Positions 47,165-55,801 of a DNA stretch of 64,000 nt are shown one piece after another. The notes under the pieces are model-generated. The model ran no database searches, was not told where the DNA came from, and saw only the letters and a program-made list of their open reading frames with translations. The position numbers and the translations under genes were made by a program. How positions within the stretch are numbered: position 1 is the stretch's first letter; every line of letters begins with the position of its first letter. Source of the stretch: an uncultured delta proteobacterium (GTDB lineage Bacteria; Desulfobacterota; Desulfovibrionia; Desulfovibrionales; Desulfovibrionaceae); assembly GCA_900079685.1 (NCBI GenBank), contig LT599019.1:699999-763998 (forward strand), written 5' to 3'.

Positions 47165-47542
47165 CTATATATTCTGATTGCCGGGGTTTTCGTTCCCTCC
47201 GTGTCTGTGTCTGCGGCATCCTCCTCCACCGCAACGGGAACCGCCTCCATCGCATAGTTTGAAATCGCCGCCGTCAATGAGCAGCACTTTGCCGTTAACC
47301 AGCGAATCGGCAATTTTATTCCTTGCCAGGGCATAAATGCTCTGGATTGTTGTTCTGGCCACATGCATTTTTTCGGCGCACTCTTCTTGAGTCATGCCTT
47401 CCAAATCGATCAGGCGAACTGTCTCATATTCGTCAACAGTCATGACAACCGGAGGCGCTGAAGAGCACTGCACACCTAGTGGACCGAAGCGGTTATTCTC
47501 CGGCAGGCAACAGATTTTTCTCCATTTTCTTGGTCTTGCCAT
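47165..47542 (-). CDS. DUF134 HTH protein
   Basis: The 125-aa protein starts [20 protein letters not shown] at 47542 (AGGAG upstream) and carries the DUF134 (UPF0251) [43 protein letters not shown]. The C terminus is Cys/Gly/His-rich ([18 protein letters not shown]) and may bind metal. Members accompany NifX-like and Mrp genes; it is a good candidate for the local regulator acting on the palindromes at 47879 and 47916. Confidence 0.88.
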   Translation of the reverse strand: MARPRKWRKICCLPENNRFGPLGVQCSSAPPVVMTVDEYETVRLIDLEGMTQEECAEKMHVARTTIQSIYALARNKIADSLVNGKVLLIDGGDFKLCDGGGSRCGGGGCRRHRHGGNENPGNQNI

Positions 47543-47592
47543 GAACTCCTCACTTTCAATGAGGGTGCACGGTACGCACACCCTCAGCCTTG

Positions 47593-47859
47593 CTATAACT
47601 TTTCAAGCCGTGCGGTGACATCCGCAAGCTGTGCCTGCAAAAACTCTTTCTGCTCGGCAAGCTGTTCTTTTTGCGGCATATCCGGGGTACGCGTCATCAA
47701 CATATTTCCATTTCCACAGCGGCCAAAGCCTCTGCCGCGTCCACGACAGAGTTGTCCGTTGTCGGAAACAACTCCATTAGAAGTCCCACCGCATAAGCCC
47801 ATTCTCCTGCCGGTTTTTGCTCCCATCCCCAATGGACCTGTTCTATTTTGTCCAGGCAT
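47593..47859 (-). CDS. DUF5320-type small protein
   Basis: The 88-aa protein starts [20 protein letters not shown] at 47859 (AAGGAGG upstream), the typical DUF5320 beginning (MPGxDGTGPxGxGPxTGRGxG), with a Cys pair ([20 protein letters not shown]) and a C-terminal coiled coil ([20 protein letters not shown]). It is the first gene of the minus-strand cluster. Function unknown, perhaps metal-related. Confidence 0.85.
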   Translation of the reverse strand: MPGQNRTGPLGMGAKTGRRMGLCGGTSNGVVSDNGQLCRGRGRGFGRCGNGNMLMTRTPDMPQKEQLAEQKEFLQAQLADVTARLEKL

Positions 47860-47878
47860 AAAAACCTCCTTGTATTTT

Positions 47879-47890
47879 TGACATATGTCA
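47879..47890. promoter_or_regulatory. palindromic operator, copy 1
   Basis: TGACATATGTCA is a perfect 12-bp palindrome 20 bp upstream of the DUF5320 start codon, in the divergent promoter region with the Mrp gene. A near-identical copy lies 37 bp away. Confidence 0.6.
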
Positions 47891-47915
47891 GTTACAAATT
47901 TCTTGGCATTGTTTT

Positions 47916-47927
47916 TGGCATATGTCA
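47916..47927. promoter_or_regulatory. palindromic operator, copy 2
   Basis: TGGCATATGTCA differs by one base from the first copy and is 37 bp from it centre to centre. Two sites in the divergent gap suggest cooperative binding by a dimeric regulator controlling both directions. Confidence 0.55.
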
Positions 47928-47995
47928 ATAATGTTTTTTGAATAATTTTTTGCCAAGGTAAAAAGTTCTTTGGCATGAACTTACCGGGAGTAACG

Positions 47996-48844
47996 ATGAT
48001 GAAAGATGGATGTACACAAAGTTGCGGTACTTGCGCAGAAGAATGCGCGGACCGTAAGGAAGAACAAGCAGATTTTATGGCACGTCTTCACGCCATGAGC
48101 AGTGTGAAAAAGGTAATAGGCATTGTCAGTGGAAAGGGAGGAGTAGGAAAATCTCTGGTAACCTCATTGCTTGCCGTAAACATGGCTCGAAAAGGCTACC
48201 ACTGTGCCATTCTGGACGCGGATATTACAGGCCCGTCAATTCCCAAGGCTTTTGGCCTGAAGGGACAAGTTGGCGGCACTGAACAGGGTATAATGCCGCT
48301 TACCAGTGCAACGGGCATTGACGTTATGTCCATCAATTTGCTCATGGAAAACGAAACCGATCCCGTTATCTGGCGCGGTCCGATCATCGGCAATGTCGTG
48401 AAACAATTTTGGACGGATGTTATCTGGAAAAATATTGATTTCATGTTCATCGACATGCCGCCTGGAACCGGAGATGTGCCACTGACGGTTTTTCAGTCTC
48501 TGCCCGTGGACGGGATTGTCATTGTAACCTCACCGCAGGAACTGGTTTCCATGATTGTGGCCAAGGCGGTGAACATGGCGAAGGAGATGCATATTCCTAT
48601 TCTTGGACTGGTGGAGAATATGTCGTACTTCCGTTGCCCGGATAACGGCAAGGAGTATAAAATATTTGGCGAGAGCCATATCGACACCATTGCGAAAAAT
48701 TACGGTCTGCCCATACTCGCCAAGCTGCCCATTGAACCGGCTCTGGCCGAAGCCTGTGATGCTGGGCAGATAGAATCGGTTAATGGAGATTGGATGGATA
48801 CCACCGTGGATATGTTAGGCAAGATGGCTAAATCGGTAATTTGA
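47996..48844 (+). CDS. mrp: Mrp/NBP35-type iron-sulfur carrier ATPase
   Basis: The ATG at 47996 follows GGGAG; an in-frame ATG at 47975 is possible. The product of about 282 aa has an N-terminal Cys cluster (CTQSCGTCAEEC), Walker A SGKGGVGKSLVT, LDADITGPSIPKAFGL, DMPPGTGDVPLT and VENMSYFRCPDNG. The usual C-terminal CxxC is changed to CPDN, which may alter cluster binding. Mrp proteins bind and transfer [4Fe-4S] clusters as ATP-dependent dimers in the cytoplasm. It is divergent from the two-ATPase operon and shares its promoter region. Confidence 0.9.
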   Translation: MMKDGCTQSCGTCAEECADRKEEQADFMARLHAMSSVKKVIGIVSGKGGVGKSLVTSLLAVNMARKGYHCAILDADITGPSIPKAFGLKGQVGGTEQGIMPLTSATGIDVMSINLLMENETDPVIWRGPIIGNVVKQFWTDVIWKNIDFMFIDMPPGTGDVPLTVFQSLPVDGIVIVTSPQELVSMIVAKAVNMAKEMHIPILGLVENMSYFRCPDNGKEYKIFGESHIDTIAKNYGLPILAKLPIEPALAEACDAGQIESVNGDWMDTTVDMLGKMAKSVI

Positions 48845-48857
48845 GTGTTTCTTAACA

Positions 48858-48905
48858 AAAATCAGCAATGGTCTGAGTCTGAGCACTCAGACCATTGCTG
48901 ATTTT
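48858..48905 (+). terminator. strong terminator after mrp
   Basis: A perfect 21-bp stem (48858-48878 with 48885-48905) with a 6-base loop and A/T feet lies 14 bp after the mrp stop. Confidence 0.88.
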
Positions 48906-49030
48906 GCCTACTATAACAAACTGCCGGGACCTTATATAAAGTCCAGCTGCATAGGCAGAGGTGATATAATCGTATTCCATTTTATAGAATATATGATATG
49001 GCGAGGTATTACTACCATAAGGAGTCTAGT

Positions 49031-49561
49031 ATGCAAACAAAAGCGACAAAAGCGTATCTTTATGGGGCCTTGGCTGGAGCTCTTGCGATTGCTTCCGTCT
49101 TGGTTACCACCTATTTTCTGGGTAAAGCCAGCTATCTTGGCACATCAACTACCTTCGTACGAGCGGCAGGTTTCATAGAGGAGTGGGTCTCTCCCGGCGT
49201 AACCTCATCGCTTAGCTATTATATCAAAGAAAAAGTAGTTATGGACTGGCAGTTCATGCTAGTTATTGGCATTGGCCTTGGGGCATTTATATCTTCCATG
49301 TTGAACAAGGAATTTTCTTTGGAAACTGTCCCCCCTGTGTGGCGTGAGCGATTTGGCAGTTCCCCCATCAAACGTGCAGTATTCTCTTTTGGGGGTGGCG
49401 TTATTGCCATTTTTGGTGCCCGACTGGCGGATGGCTGCCCTAGCGGGCATGGCTTGAGCGGCTTGATGCAACTTGCTGTCAGTTCTTTCATTGCTTTGGG
49501 AATGTTCTTGATAGTTGGATTTCTTATGGCTCACGTTATCTATACAGGGAGAAAGCAATGA
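49031..49561 (+). CDS. YeeE/YedE-family sulfur transporter, first half
   Basis: The ATG at 49031 has AAGGAG upstream. The 176-aa protein has about four to five helices and the motif GARLADGCPSGHGLSG, with the conserved Cys of YeeE/YedE (TsuA-like) channels. Members import thiosulfate or related sulfur compounds. It overlaps the second gene by 4 bp, and the two would form the complete channel that is fused in other organisms. Confidence 0.88.
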   Translation: MQTKATKAYLYGALAGALAIASVLVTTYFLGKASYLGTSTTFVRAAGFIEEWVSPGVTSSLSYYIKEKVVMDWQFMLVIGIGLGAFISSMLNKEFSLETVPPVWRERFGSSPIKRAVFSFGGGVIAIFGARLADGCPSGHGLSGLMQLAVSSFIALGMFLIVGFLMAHVIYTGRKQ

Positions 49562-50088
49562 GTACCGCGCAAATATTAGGTTTAATCACAGGCACCGTGT
49601 TCGGTTTTATCCTACAGCGAGGAGGTGTGCTTCGAGTTGAAAATCAACTGAACATGCTCTTGTTGAAAGATATGACAGTAATGCGCTTTATGCTGTCGTC
49701 AATTATGGTCGGGATGGTGGGTATTATTGTTCTGGCACAGTTCGGCGTGATTACACTGAGCTACAAGCCCATGAATGTTGGCGCTATTCTTGTGGGTGGT
49801 GCGCTTTTTGGTGTGGGGTGGTCGGTTACAGGCCTTTGCCCTGGCACATCAATAGGCGCGCTTGGCGAGGGGAGGCTTCACGCGTTACCGGTTATTGCGG
49901 GAATGCTTGCAGGAGCAATGCTGTTCGCACATAGCTATGATTTTGTGAAAAACACAGTATTGTCATGGAAGAATTATGGTCCTATAGGATTACCGGAAGT
50001 GACTGGTATTCCAGCGTTTACTTTTGTTGTTGCATTTATCGTCTGTGGTATGTTGTTGCTTCGCTTTTTGGACAAGAAAGGTCTTTAA
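49558..50088 (+). CDS. YeeE/YedE-family sulfur transporter, second half
   Basis: The 176-aa membrane protein starts MSTAQILGLITGTVFGFILQ, continues RGGVLR, and has the second signature VTGLCPGTSIGALGEGR with the conserved Cys. It is co-translated with the previous gene. Sulfur uptake or transfer would suit the adjoining iron-sulfur and metal-cluster genes, although no TusA-type partner is present in the pair. Confidence 0.88.
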   Translation: MSTAQILGLITGTVFGFILQRGGVLRVENQLNMLLLKDMTVMRFMLSSIMVGMVGIIVLAQFGVITLSYKPMNVGAILVGGALFGVGWSVTGLCPGTSIGALGEGRLHALPVIAGMLAGAMLFAHSYDFVKNTVLSWKNYGPIGLPEVTGIPAFTFVVAFIVCGMLLLRFLDKKGL

Positions 50089-50123
50089 ATTTTACATTGA
50101 AAAAGATTTATATACCTGTTCGG

Positions 50124-50174
50124 AAAGACAGCATACCCTGATTATTCTGTTTTTCAAAGTATGCTGTCTTTTTT
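50124..50174 (+). terminator. terminator after the YeeE/YedE pair
   Basis: AAAGACAGCATAC at 50124-50136 pairs with its complement at 50159-50171, followed by a run of T residues. The loop is 22 bases. Confidence 0.8.
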
Positions 50175-50242
50175 CCTCTGTTTTGCTATGTTAGTATAGG
50201 CCATTTGCACAGCCCCAGAACTCATGTCATCTAACCGTGAAG

Positions 50243-51946
50243 CTACCGTGATATTTCTTTTTGTTTTGCAGAACGGTCAAGCTGACGTTCCGGCTGAAAC
50301 GTGATACAGCCTATTTCCACGGAAAGACGTTTTCCCCATTTTTTGGCGGCATAAAACTCGGCAATTTCTTGGGCCTTGGAATCGTGTCCGGAATAGAAAA
50401 TCTTCTTGCCTGTATCTCGTATGCTGCCGCCGCTCGGCAGAGTGAAAATGACAACACCTTTGCCATCTATGCGGCGTTTGATTTCGCCAAAAATTTGCCC
50501 TGCGGCGCGGGCTTCGGCGGCGACTTGCTCCATGCGCAGATATGCTTGTAATTGTTTCCTGCCGCTGGCGGAAATGTCTTGCCGTTCCTGTAGCTCCCGC
50601 TCCTTTTCAGCGTATTCAGCACGGATTTCGGCACGGGTTGTGGATGGCGCTGCCGTATAATCCAGACCATGCTTGCTCCAATCCTTTGCCGGAGAGCTTG
50701 GTGCTGGCTGCGCCTGTTCCAAAGCAGTTTCCGGTGCTACGGTATCCTTGCGGGAGCGCAGCACGGCCAGAGCTATTTCGTTGCCGTTTGCGGCTTCCAG
50801 CTTCAAAAAGTCCTGCCAAGACGTATAGGGAATTTCGCTTCGCACAGCCTCGCGCTCCGGCAGCAGGGCCAGCTTTACCTTGGCAATGGCTTCCTTTTCA
50901 TGTTTCTTCGCCAGGGCAAGCAGATTCTGGCGGTTACGCTTGGCAATGTTCATGTGTTCAATTTCCCGGCGCTTGGCGGTCCATTCCTGCCGAATATCAG
51001 CGAGTTGTGTGTATTCCCGTTCTTTGACTACAGCCAGCTTGGTTTTTCGGGTTTCTATGCCTTCTTTATAACGGGCAAAGAGTTCTCCGCGTTCTGGAGA
51101 ACGCTGGAGCGGCACGGCCTGATAACGAGAAATCTCTTGAACTTGCCGCAAACTGCGGTAGGGCTGAAATTCCCCGAAGCGTTCCTGCAATTTTTTAGCG
51201 GATAGAGAGCGGTCAAGCATGCTGGCTTTTATGGCGTGCTCGCCGTGCAGGTCTTTGATAACCAGCCCGTTGCCGTGGGGCTTGATGCCGAGGCCGTAAG
51301 CTTTCAAAGTCTCATGCGCATCCTGCCAGTTTTGCGCGTGTCCCAGCGCTTGCATGAATTCCACTTTATGCCGCTTGGCGTAGGATTCAAATGACTCCTG
51401 CCCTGTCTGTGCTTCAATGGTGGCGGCTTTGTGGCTTAATCCGTCTCCTCGCGCCTGTTCCATGCCGTTATCCACGACGAGGCCGTATTCTTGCTCAAGT
51501 TGGCGGCAGGCGCTGGAAAGTTTGTTGTAGTCAAAGTACGGGGAGTGCCGGGACAGGGTTTCCGGGTGGACCATATTATACGCAATGTGCAGGTGAATAT
51601 TGTTGGTATTCTTGTGGATGCCGCAATGTCGCTGGTGTTCGGAAAAACCAAGAACTGAGGCAAAACGTTCTTCCATAGTCCGGCAAAGTTCCGGCGTGAG
51701 TTTGGTTTCATCTTCGGGTCGAAAACTGACCATGAGGTGATAGGTCTTTTCCTTGGCGCTGCGAGTGTTTAGGCCCTGCACGGATTCAACCTCCATAACA
51801 GCAAGGCCGTAGTCGTCATCCGTGGCGCATCCGGCACACCAGCTTGCGAGGCATTTCTCGCCGTCATGTCCAGCATCGGCAATGTAGGCGGCAAGACGGG
51901 CGTAATTGTCGTGTTCCGGCAGGCAGTGGATGTGTTTGGCAATCAT
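50243..51946 (-). CDS. MOBP-type relaxase (TraI/VirD2-like)
   Basis: The 567-aa protein starts MIAKHIHCLPEHDNYARLAA, with a candidate nicking Tyr near residue 15, and has the relaxase histidine motif HKNTNNIHLHIAYNMVHPET (near 111-130), the HxH ligands of the metal site. The C-terminal part (from about 300) holds long charged helices (AKRREIEHMNIAKRNRQNLL) and a terminal domain of LPD7 type. It would nick at oriT and pilot DNA in conjugation. The start overlaps the MobC/TraJ-like gene by 4 bp. The frame is intact. Confidence 0.9.
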   Translation of the reverse strand: MIAKHIHCLPEHDNYARLAAYIADAGHDGEKCLASWCAGCATDDDYGLAVMEVESVQGLNTRSAKEKTYHLMVSFRPEDETKLTPELCRTMEERFASVLGFSEHQRHCGIHKNTNNIHLHIAYNMVHPETLSRHSPYFDYNKLSSACRQLEQEYGLVVDNGMEQARGDGLSHKAATIEAQTGQESFESYAKRHKVEFMQALGHAQNWQDAHETLKAYGLGIKPHGNGLVIKDLHGEHAIKASMLDRSLSAKKLQERFGEFQPYRSLRQVQEISRYQAVPLQRSPERGELFARYKEGIETRKTKLAVVKEREYTQLADIRQEWTAKRREIEHMNIAKRNRQNLLALAKKHEKEAIAKVKLALLPEREAVRSEIPYTSWQDFLKLEAANGNEIALAVLRSRKDTVAPETALEQAQPAPSSPAKDWSKHGLDYTAAPSTTRAEIRAEYAEKERELQERQDISASGRKQLQAYLRMEQVAAEARAAGQIFGEIKRRIDGKGVVIFTLPSGGSIRDTGKKIFYSGHDSKAQEIAEFYAAKKWGKRLSVEIGCITFQPERQLDRSAKQKEISR

Positions 51947-52263
51947 CGTATCCTCGCAGCAGCGGTTTTCAGCTCACGCTGTCCTACTTCGAGTTCCCGC
52001 AGCAAGCGTCGCAGTTCGTGCTCCGGGCCTTTACCTTCGGCGAGAGCCTGCTTGAGCAGGCCACCCAGCCTGCCGAGGTCAGCACGAGTTTTGAGGATAT
52101 CCAGCACTGCCTGTTTGTACTCCAGGCTGGGTACATCCAGACCGATACAGATGCGTTTAGCAAAGGTGGACAGGGATAATCCGGCCCTGGCGGCACTGGC
52201 GGCGATACGGGCGTGTTCATCCGGTGTAAGGTACACGGTGATACGTTGTTTCTTCGAGGGCAT
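51943..52263 (-). CDS. relaxosome accessory protein (TraJ/MobC-like)
   Basis: The ATG at 52263 has AGGAG upstream. The 106-aa product begins MPSKKQRITVYLTPDEHARI, a ribbon-helix-helix fold, and has the MobC-type region LGRLGGLLKQALAEGKG. It should bind oriT and recruit the relaxase. The gene overlaps the relaxase start by 4 bp, as in IncP-type traJ-traI. Confidence 0.87.
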   Translation of the reverse strand: MPSKKQRITVYLTPDEHARIAASAARAGLSLSTFAKRICIGLDVPSLEYKQAVLDILKTRADLGRLGGLLKQALAEGKGPEHELRRLLRELEVGQRELKTAAARIR

Positions 52264-52560
52264 TGTGTCTCCTGAGTCTTGCTCCCTGTTTTGGGTGTTG
52301 AACACCGCAGGTGTGAATAAGCCGCTTTTACCCCCGGAGGGCAGGAAGGAAGGTACATGTGCCTTCCATATCCTGCCTCCTCAAAACACCATTCAATGAT
52401 GTACGATAATAAACAAATGACGCTGATTGCCCATTGTGGGCAATGTTTTTGCTGTTGCGTTGTGTGTGGGCAGTTGTGTATTAGTTGACATTATCGTGCA
52501 GTATCTTTCATTATTTGCGTTACTCGTGGGCAATATTTTCTTATCCTATGCTTTTGGCGT
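52264..52560. other. candidate oriT region
   Basis: This 297-bp gap between the TraJ-like and TraK-like genes is the expected place for the transfer origin. It has the inverted repeat ATTGCCCA-TTG-TGGGCAAT at 52426-52444 and direct repeats of GTGGGCAATnTTTT (52437 and about 52527) with a third partial copy (GTGGGCAGTTG). Location and repeats support oriT; the nick site is not identified. Confidence 0.5.
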
Positions 52561-52893
52561 TCAGATGCCGTCCTTCATATTCATAGAGCGCGGGTCAGGA
52601 AATGAACCTTGGGACTGATTGATAATTTTCGGACCATCAGTTCTCGCTGGGGTAGACAGCGGAGCTTTCTGTTTCCCTTTTCTTCTGGAATGCAGCCGTT
52701 TGCCGCCTCCACGCACATAGTCACAAAATGCGGAATAACTGCACGTTACCCGACCTTGCTCCTGCATCTGCTCATAAACCATTTGGACGCTGTACCCCTT
52801 GGCGAGCATGACCTCCACATCTTCACGGCAGGCGAAATACTCCACACGGGCTGAACCGGGCATCCCCGGCGTGACTGGAGGTCTATCGGCCAT
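52561..52893 (-). CDS. TraK-like oriT-binding protein
   Basis: The 110-aa product starts MADRPPVTPGMPGSARVEYF at 52893 (GGAGG upstream) and has the TraK-family pattern VEVMLAKGYSVQMVYEQMQE followed by YSAFCDYVRG, then a basic tail. In IncP plasmids TraK binds oriT and assists strand transfer. It is transcribed in the same direction as traJ and traI, unlike RP4 where traK is divergent. Its start overlaps the AlpA-like gene by 11 bp. Confidence 0.72.
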   Translation of the reverse strand: MADRPPVTPGMPGSARVEYFACREDVEVMLAKGYSVQMVYEQMQEQGRVTCSYSAFCDYVRGGGKRLHSRRKGKQKAPLSTPARTDGPKIINQSQGSFPDPRSMNMKDGI

Positions 52894-53101
52894 GCTTCGC
52901 CTCCTGCTGCTGACCGCCAACACGCTCAATGAGCGCGATGTTGTCTTCGGCCTTCCATACAGTAGTGCGAGGGCCAAGCTTGACGGGTTTGTGGTAACGT
53001 CCGGACTGGCAGCCAGCCCACCACGCGCTTTTGCTGATAGGGATAAGGGTCAAAACCTGAGGCAGGCGAAGATAACCGGTAGTGGGAATGTTGGTAAGCA
53101 T
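52883..53101 (-). CDS. AlpA-family regulator
   Basis: The 72-aa protein MLTNIPTTGYLRLPQVLTLI continues PISKSAWWAGCQSGRYHKPVK, the AlpA/excisionase HTH found beside integrases on islands and prophages. An AGGAG site lies upstream. It probably regulates excision or transfer of the element; no integrase is present in the window. Confidence 0.85.
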   Translation of the reverse strand: MLTNIPTTGYLRLPQVLTLIPISKSAWWAGCQSGRYHKPVKLGPRTTVWKAEDNIALIERVGGQQQEAKHGR

Positions 53102-53353
53102 ACAAATGCTCCTTTTGCTGATGGTACAAAAAAAATGCGCTCCTCGGACACTGGGTCAAAGAAGCGCATGGGCTTGCTGCAAAAGAAGCGCGGGGCTTGC
53201 TAAAAACTGTAAATATTCAACCATAAGTCCTGGCAAATGTCCAGCAATACAACTGAAAGGCAACATGGCCCGAAGAGGCCACGTCATTTATTCTTTGTTT
53301 ATTTCCGCCAGTCGGTAAGTGACCAGCCCCCATGAGTTATACCACTTTATAAG

Positions 53354-54283
53354 TTAGTAGCAGGTATTTATGCCTTTGTCCATAGTGGTTAGGTTCAAGG
53401 GTTCTGGAGCAGGCGTGAGCCTGCCTATTTGCCCTCCCATGGGAGGGCAAAAAACCGTTAAGGGCGCTGGGGGTCTGCCGCCCAATGAACGGTGGGGTCT
53501 GCGCGTATTGTAATGATTACGCCATGCTTCAATGAGTATTTTTGCTTCCTGCAAGGTTGTAAAAATTTCACCATCAAGAAAATGATCACGAAATTTGCCG
53601 TTAAAACTTTCGCAATAGCCGTTTTCCCAAGGACTGCCGGGCTGAATGTATTGTGTCTGCACACCAAGATTTTTGAACCACTTTCGCAATGATTTGGCAA
53701 TAAATTCCGGTCCGTTGTCCGAACGGATATTACCAGGCACACCGTGCGTGATACATAGATCCGCCAAAGCATGCATAACATCTTCTGCCCGAATGCTGCG
53801 CGCCACATGCAAGGCCAGGCATTCACGGCTAAACTCATCGATGACAACAAGAATACGAAATACTTTGCCCTCCACTGTCCGGCACTGGACAAAATCATAC
53901 GACCAAACATGATTTTTCCAAGCTGGGCGCAGACGAATGCAAGAGCTGTCATTGAGCCATAACCGCTTGCGCGGCTTGTGCTTCATGGGAATTTTCAAGC
54001 CTTCCTGGCGCCAAATGCGTTCGACACGCTTGTAGTTTATTCCCCACCCGTCCATCCGCAACAAATCCGTAATGGCTCTATAGCCGTAGCGGCCATAAGC
54101 ACTGGCGTAGTTGATAACCGCTTCACGGACCAGAATATTGTAGGCTGTCGTTTTCGTCTGGTAACGCTGCGTACAACGATTCTGGGCAAGAACGGCGCAA
54201 GCCTTACGCTCGCTTACAGCCAGTTTTTCACGGACACGCTCAATGCAACTGCGGCGACGGGCGGGGCTTAGAAGTTTCCCTTG
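53354..54283 (-). CDS. IS3-family transposase OrfB
   Basis: The frame is open from about 54283 without ATG, as expected if it is made by frameshifting from OrfA. It has the HTH_21 region (REKLAVSERKACAVLAQNRC, YGRYGYRAITDLLRMDGWGI) and an rve core with YDFVQ, DEFSRE, DNGPEF and a terminal FNGKFRDHFL/GGRPP region, so the DDE set is complete. Confidence 0.9.
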   Translation of the reverse strand, partial: QGKLLSPARRRSCIERVREKLAVSERKACAVLAQNRCTQRYQTKTTAYNILVREAVINYASAYGRYGYRAITDLLRMDGWGINYKRVERIWRQEGLKIPMKHKPRKRLWLNDSSCIRLRPAWKNHVWSYDFVQCRTVEGKVFRILVVIDEFSRECLALHVARSIRAEDVMHALADLCITHGVPGNIRSDNGPEFIAKSLRKWFKNLGVQTQYIQPGSPWENGYCESFNGKFRDHFLDGEIFTTLQEAKILIEAWRNHYNTRRPHRSLGGRPPAPLTVFCPPMGGQIGRLTPAPEPLNLTTMDKGINTCY

Positions 54284-54546
54284 GCAGCCTCCGTCAAAAT
54301 AGCTTTTTCCAGGCTAAGGTCAGCTACAACCCGCTTTAACCGGGTATTTTCTTTTTCGAGCTCTTTAAGGCGCTTGACCTGCTCAGTCCGCATACCACCG
54401 TATTCTTTACGCCAACGGTAATAAGTTTGTTCGGTAACTGCAATGCTGCGGCAGGCGCTAACGACCGTTTCACCCTGTCCGACAAGAACTTCTACTTCCC
54501 GAAGCTTAAAGATAATCTGTTCCGGGGTAAATGTTTTCTTAGCCAT
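54268..54546 (-). CDS. IS3-family OrfA
   Basis: The 92-aa protein starts MAKKTFTPEQIIFKLREVEV and has the IS3 HTH and a leucine-zipper-like helix (RLKELEKENTRLKRVVADLS), ending EAAKGNF. It overlaps the OrfB frame, the usual arrangement for a fused OrfAB product. Confidence 0.92.
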   Translation of the reverse strand: MAKKTFTPEQIIFKLREVEVLVGQGETVVSACRSIAVTEQTYYRWRKEYGGMRTEQVKRLKELEKENTRLKRVVADLSLEKAILTEAAKGNF

Positions 54547-54779
54547 TTTCCGTCCTCCCAAGTCCATTCTACTACTAACTTAAAAAATGGACTAGTTTTT
54601 GGGGGGCAGGTCACTTAAACAGCCCATACGAGTTCCATTCCTTTTTACCGTCTCATTTTGCCATAAGAAAGCTTTTTGCATCCGCAACATTTAGGGGTTG
54701 ATATTGGGGGTTATTGTGAAAAGGCAAATGCATAACATATTATAATTTAATTGTTTTATACTACTCTTGACATTTCAAC

Positions 54780-55013
54780 ATGATTCACCCGGAACGGCTT
54801 ACCCGGTATGAAGAATGGCAAGACTATATTAAACGGGATGCCCTATGCCGCCAGCTTGAAAAAGAATATGGGCTGGCCGTCGATTTTGGCCGGGACAAGA
54901 ACCGGCAAAAACAGCGCCTACAGGAAAAGGCGGCTATCCGTGATGGTCGCGGACGAACACGGCATCAGCATCAGTCATTCGGCGCTGCACAACTACTGGA
55001 GGACCTGGAGTGA
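54780..55013 (+). pseudogene. relaxase fragment
   Basis: The first 50 codons (MIHPERLTRYEEWQDYIKRD, then ALCRQLEKEYGLAVDFG) resemble the MVHPETLSRHSP...ACRQLEQEYGLVVDNG part of the relaxase at 50243, directly after its HxH motif. The upstream catalytic half is missing, and a shifted frame then continues as VADEHGISISHSALHNYWRT, a TraK-like segment, up to 55020. It is debris of a second mobilization region. Confidence 0.65.
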
Positions 55014-55789
55014 GCTTTGATGCCCCGTCCCGCCACACGATGATTTACAACGCGGAGCCGCTGATTCTTTTCTCTTACAATCAGAGTGGCCAGAAGACGT
55101 TGATACGCATCGCCTCGCGGCAAACCAGTTTCGAGCGCATGGTGGACGACACGCCGCACAGAGGGCACGCCCTTACCAGAAATGTACGCTTCATCCTCTG
55201 CGGCAAGGATTTGTCCAACTCGTTTCCGGCCTTGAGCACGGCGCTCGCGCTGGTGAAAATTTACGAGCATCGCCAGTTTGGCGCCGGCACGAAAAAGATG
55301 ACCATGGGGCTGCCGCAGGCTGATGACGAATATCTGCAACTGTTCTGCGAATCCATTTCCTACAAGGATCAATATGACGGCCTGAAAATCGGCTGGATTA
55401 CACGAAAAAACGATGCCGAGGCCAAGCAGTCGCACGTCATGCACATCGGCTATGTCCACCATTTTCGTAACGCTCTGCATCGGGCCATGGGGTGGATTGC
55501 ACCGGCCGCCGAAATCGCCGCCGCCACATTGACGGCGAAAATACCACCGAAGCGCCCTGTTGACAGCGTCGCGCCGGGAAAGAAAAGCCCGAGGGAACTC
55601 TTCGAGCTGCCTTCAGGCCAAGCCGTCAGAACCATCATCATGGAATTGCACGGGGAAGCCGCAAACCATCCCGAAAACCACGAATACGACTGGCTCGCGC
55701 TCGCGCCGAAAGCCTACCCGGAAAGCATCCGCGCTCTGCGTCAGTTCAGACTGATTGAGGCCTATTTTGAGCGTCATACCAACACGTAA
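55010..55789 (+). CDS. hypothetical protein upstream of the MobH-like gene
   Basis: The 259-aa protein has no signal peptide or recognised domain. It contains a globular N-terminal part (MIYNAEPLILFSYNQSGQKT) and a C-terminal part with ELPSGQAVRTIIMELHGEAA. It ends 12 bp before the TraI_2-like gene and probably forms an operon with it. A role in the same mobile element is inferred. Confidence 0.6.
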   Translation: MSFDAPSRHTMIYNAEPLILFSYNQSGQKTLIRIASRQTSFERMVDDTPHRGHALTRNVRFILCGKDLSNSFPALSTALALVKIYEHRQFGAGTKKMTMGLPQADDEYLQLFCESISYKDQYDGLKIGWITRKNDAEAKQSHVMHIGYVHHFRNALHRAMGWIAPAAEIAAATLTAKIPPKRPVDSVAPGKKSPRELFELPSGQAVRTIIMELHGEAANHPENHEYDWLALAPKAYPESIRALRQFRLIEAYFERHTNT

Positions 55790-55801
55790 AAGGAAAATAT
55801 C

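Larger units (their letters stand above)
53316..54617 (-). mobile_element. IS3-family element, apparently complete
   Basis: The element is about 1.3 kb with imperfect terminal inverted repeats TAAGTGACC(A/T)GCCCCC at both ends. It carries orfA and orfB on the minus strand. No target duplication could be recognised. It inserted between the AlpA-like gene and a relaxase fragment. Confidence 0.85.

Noticed and set aside
47901..47920. A sigma-54-like TTGGCA...TTGGC element upstream of mrp
   Set aside because: The spacing between GG and GC is 11 instead of the required 10 bases, so it does not fit the -24/-12 consensus.
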